A stretch of 64,000 nt of DNA, taken from positions 54,967 to 118,966 of the forward strand of contig CALAVA010000238.1 of assembly GCA_937892025.1 (NCBI GenBank). Direction: 5' to 3'. The notes under the pieces were generated by a model. The model did no database searches. It saw only the letters and a list, made by a program, of their open reading frames with translations, and was not told the origin of the DNA. Shown here piece by piece: positions 61,935 through 64,000 of this stretch. Origin of the DNA: an uncultured Bacteroidales bacterium. GTDB taxonomy: Bacteria > Bacteroidota > Bacteroidia > Bacteroidales > WCHB1-69. Position 1 is the first letter of the stretch. Every line of letters starts with the position of its first letter. The translations under genes were made by a program, and so were the position numbers.

Positions 61935-64000
61935 ATGGCAAGAACAAATCAAAAATTAATTAATTATCATAGTCCTAGTGCGTCAACTACAAATGCTTTT
62001 AATCCTGCAAATGTAGAATATGGTGAAATTGCTGTAAGACATATACCTAGCGAGCCTAGATTATATGTTAAAACTGGTGAAGACACTTATGCAACGTTTG
62101 TTGATAGCGCACAAACAATAGTAATGATTGATGATAGAAATCAGAATACTATTACTGATTTACAATACGTTTCTGGATGCTTGATTTCAGTTTCAGGTGC
62201 GTTTGTGACGCTTTCAGGCGATTTTGAAACGGTTAGTGCTCAAGTTGAAACAAATAAAAGCGATATTAGTAGGCTTTCAACTGACCTTGGTACATATAAT
62301 AGTAATTTAACATACTTTAGTGGTTATGTTTTAGAAAATTATTCTGCTTGGACTGAAACAAAAGAATACATTGATGACAAAAATACTGATTTAACAAAAG
62401 ATATTAATTATGTATCAGGACAAGTTTCAGCATTTAGTTCAACGGTTGTTACTCAATATGCAACAAAGGAAGAGGTTAAAACTGCAAGTGGTAATGCTAT
62501 TTCTTCAGCAATTACTTCAGCAAAGTCGTATGTTGATTCTGTAAGCGGATACATAGTAACATTTTTCTCAGGCAACTATGCAACTTCAGCAGACACACAC
62601 GAAGCAATACAAAGTGTTAAAACAAGTATTGATAATGTTGAAACTGGTTTAACTCAGTTGTCTGGCTCAGTTATTACTTTCAGCGCGTCTGTTGTTGATA
62701 TGGAATCTGGTTTGATTGGCAGAATTGAAAGTGCATTAACTGTTGTTTACAAGTTTAAAGGAACAGTAACAAATTATTCCGATTTGGCTGCTATACAAGA
62801 CCCACAAAACGGCGATGTTTACAATGTTGTAAATGCGCAAGGAATTATTGGTGAATCTGGATATACACCACCTGGAACAAACTATGCTTGGGTAGCTCCT
62901 AATGGTGATGACCCTGAAGCAGAGGGATATGTACCAGGACATTGGGATGAACTTGGCGGATATTTGGATTTGTCAAATTTTGTGGAAATTGAAAATCTTA
63001 ATGCATTTTCAGCTTCAATTATTTCAGAATTAATTGATGACGAATATGTAATAGCTTCTGCATTAAATGATTTGAATGATAATTTAAACGCACTTTGCGG
63101 AAGAACCGAACAGTTTAATTTAAATATTGAAGACTTTAGTGCCTCAGTTGTGACAAACTATGCATTATCAAGTGTTACCCATCAAGAAATCACAACATTG
63201 TCTTCAAATACATACAATGCGTTAATGGCAGTAACAGGTGCCGATTTGAGTAGTTATGCATTATCTGCAAATGTTAATAGTTTAGTTACAATAACAAGTG
63301 GTAACATTGAAAGTACAATTAAATCCGTTAGTGGTAATATAGAATCAACGATAAAATCCGTTAGCGGAAATATCAAAAACACTATAACAACTCTTAGTTC
63401 TAATACTCATAACACAATAGCAACCATTGAAAACTTAATTGAAAAAAACGGGTACGTAACGGCAATGGCGTTAGTCGATTTAGACAGTAGAATAATTGCT
63501 TCAGCATCACAATTGACGAATGATGTTGGGTTTATTACAGAAGCCAATTTCTCAGCACATACAGGAGATACAACCATTCACGTCACTTCAAATGATAAGA
63601 ACACATGGAATGGTAAGCAAGATTCTATTTCTGACTTAGCAACGATAAGAAGCAATGCAACAAATGGGCAAAGCGCATATACAGATATGGTCACAGGTGT
63701 TACTGCCGGTGGAACTAACCTTAATAAAACAGATAAGGTCATTGAAATACCAAGCGCATCTAATTCAACATTCGGTGTCATAAAAATAGGCAATTTCCTA
63801 TCAAACTCAAACGGAATAGTGTCTGTTTCAACAGGAACGTCAGATACTACTGTTGCAGTCGGTAACCATACGCACAGTGACTACGCTACAACAGGAAATT
63901 TAAATACATTATCTTCTTCAACAGTAGACCATATAACAGACATTAAAAACTTAATTGAAAAAAACGGGTACGTAACGGCAATGGCGTTAGTCGATTTAGA
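61935..64000 (+). CDS. Tail fibre / adhesin (3' end outside window; at least 688 aa)
   Basis: ATG 61935 (MARTNQKLINYHSPSASTTN) after an A-rich leader; the frame is open to the window end. The first 45 residues match N-terminal fibre attachment segments (NVEYGEIAVRHIPSEPRLYV). Residues about 55-260 are Ser/Thr-rich helical repeats (SGQVSAFSSTVVTQYAT). Near residue 270, FKGTVTNYSDLAAIQDPQNG and later GTNYAWVAPNG form a small tail domain found in many Bacteroidota phage fibres. Three 11-residue repeats (GNIESTIKSVS) precede a module ending HVTSNDKNTWNGKQDSISDL, a common phage fibre repeat. A 55-bp repeat occurs twice, 516 bp apart and in frame, so the shaft is modular. Confidence 0.82.
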   Translation, partial: MARTNQKLINYHSPSASTTNAFNPANVEYGEIAVRHIPSEPRLYVKTGEDTYATFVDSAQTIVMIDDRNQNTITDLQYVSGCLISVSGAFVTLSGDFETVSAQVETNKSDISRLSTDLGTYNSNLTYFSGYVLENYSAWTETKEYIDDKNTDLTKDINYVSGQVSAFSSTVVTQYATKEEVKTASGNAISSAITSAKSYVDSVSGYIVTFFSGNYATSADTHEAIQSVKTSIDNVETGLTQLSGSVITFSASVVDMESGLIGRIESALTVVYKFKGTVTNYSDLAAIQDPQNGDVYNVVNAQGIIGESGYTPPGTNYAWVAPNGDDPEAEGYVPGHWDELGGYLDLSNFVEIENLNAFSASIISELIDDEYVIASALNDLNDNLNALCGRTEQFNLNIEDFSASVVTNYALSSVTHQEITTLSSNTYNALMAVTGADLSSYALSANVNSLVTITSGNIESTIKSVSGNIESTIKSVSGNIKNTITTLSSNTHNTIATIENLIEKNGYVTAMALVDLDSRIIASASQLTNDVGFITEANFSAHTGDTTIHVTSNDKNTWNGKQDSISDLATIRSNATNGQSAYTDMVTGVTAGGTNLNKTDKVIEIPSASNSTFGVIKIGNFLSNSNGIVSVSTGTSDTTVAVGNHTHSDYATTGNLNTLSSSTVDHITDIKNLIEKNGYVTAMALVDL
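63300..63398 (+). repeat. 33-bp tandem repeat in the last fibre gene
   Basis: Three units of 33 bp (63300-63332, 63333-63365, 63366-63398), the first two close copies (GNIESTIKSVS), the third diverged (GNIKNTITTLS). The 11-residue period is typical of coiled-coil fibre shafts. Confidence 0.75.
63430..63484 (+). repeat. 55-bp direct repeat, copy 1
   Basis: Identical to 63946-64000 over 55 bp. It encodes NLIEKNGYVTAMALVDLD in frame. Confidence 0.9.
63946..64000 (+). repeat. 55-bp direct repeat, copy 2 (may extend beyond the window)
   Basis: Second copy, 516 bp (172 codons) after the first and ending at the window edge, so the full length of the repeat is unknown. Confidence 0.88.

Noticed and set aside
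61935..64000. Diversity-generating retroelement in the fibre gene
   Set aside because: The repeat copies are identical rather than differing at adenines, and no reverse transcriptase is in the window.
1..64000. CRISPR array, integrase, insertion sequence or lysogeny module
   Set aside because: No regularly spaced repeat-spacer pattern, recombinase or terminal inverted repeats were seen; mobile content is limited to two homing endonuclease genes.

Overview
This window is a piece of a large, AT-rich tailed-phage genome of T4-like (myovirus) build, most likely infecting a gut Bacteroidota host such as Bacteroides or Prevotella. The phage assignment rests on recognisable T4-type genes: gp32-like SSB, UvsX/RecA, PhoH, RNase H-type 5' exonuclease, gp41/DnaB helicase, NrdD/NrdG, baseplate gp25 and gp6, and fibre genes. 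The host guess rests on BspA-type leucine-rich repeats in a giant tail protein, DUF4422 glycosyltransferase modules, one promoter of the Bacteroidota type (TTTG-N20-TATATTTG), and A-rich gene starts without clear Shine-Dalgarno sequences. Every credible gene lies on the + strand. Stops are mostly TAA, some TGA, and only two TAG.

Layout. 1-4457: end of a tail-hub protein carrying an amidase, followed by an NlpC/P60 peptidase domain whose reading frame is broken by a TAG and a frameshift in an A-run. 4504-6364: three genes of unknown role, one with a 15-bp tandem repeat (MGGDP). 6494-16387: replication and recombination block (SSB, thymidine kinase, UvsX, PhoH, 5' exonuclease, an unknown protein, DnaB helicase), interrupted by a free-standing homing endonuclease gene and by a structured non-coding leader before the exonuclease. 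16470-20333: anaerobic ribonucleotide reductase nrdD/nrdG with a GIY-YIG homing endonuclease between them. 20414-27071: a sugar island (epimerase, GT2, a four-module glycosyltransferase, a GT31-like protein). 27272-50132: baseplate and tail operon of tightly packed genes. 50229-64000: fibre and adhesin genes, including a 2714-residue protein with LamG-, CotH- and BspA-LRR-like regions and a final fibre gene running off the window.

Regulation. A recurring A(A)CTATTTAT motif, usually about 18-22 nt before an ATG, precedes structural genes and both homing endonucleases, and looks like the phage's late promoter. Replication genes instead have sigma70-like TTGnnn-N17-TATAAT candidates. Six strong intrinsic terminators mark transcription-unit ends. 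The most striking regulatory arrangement is at the GIY-YIG gene, where the late motif lies inside a hairpin that hides the start codon, a logic known from T4 I-TevI. No tRNA, CRISPR array, integrase or insertion sequence was seen.
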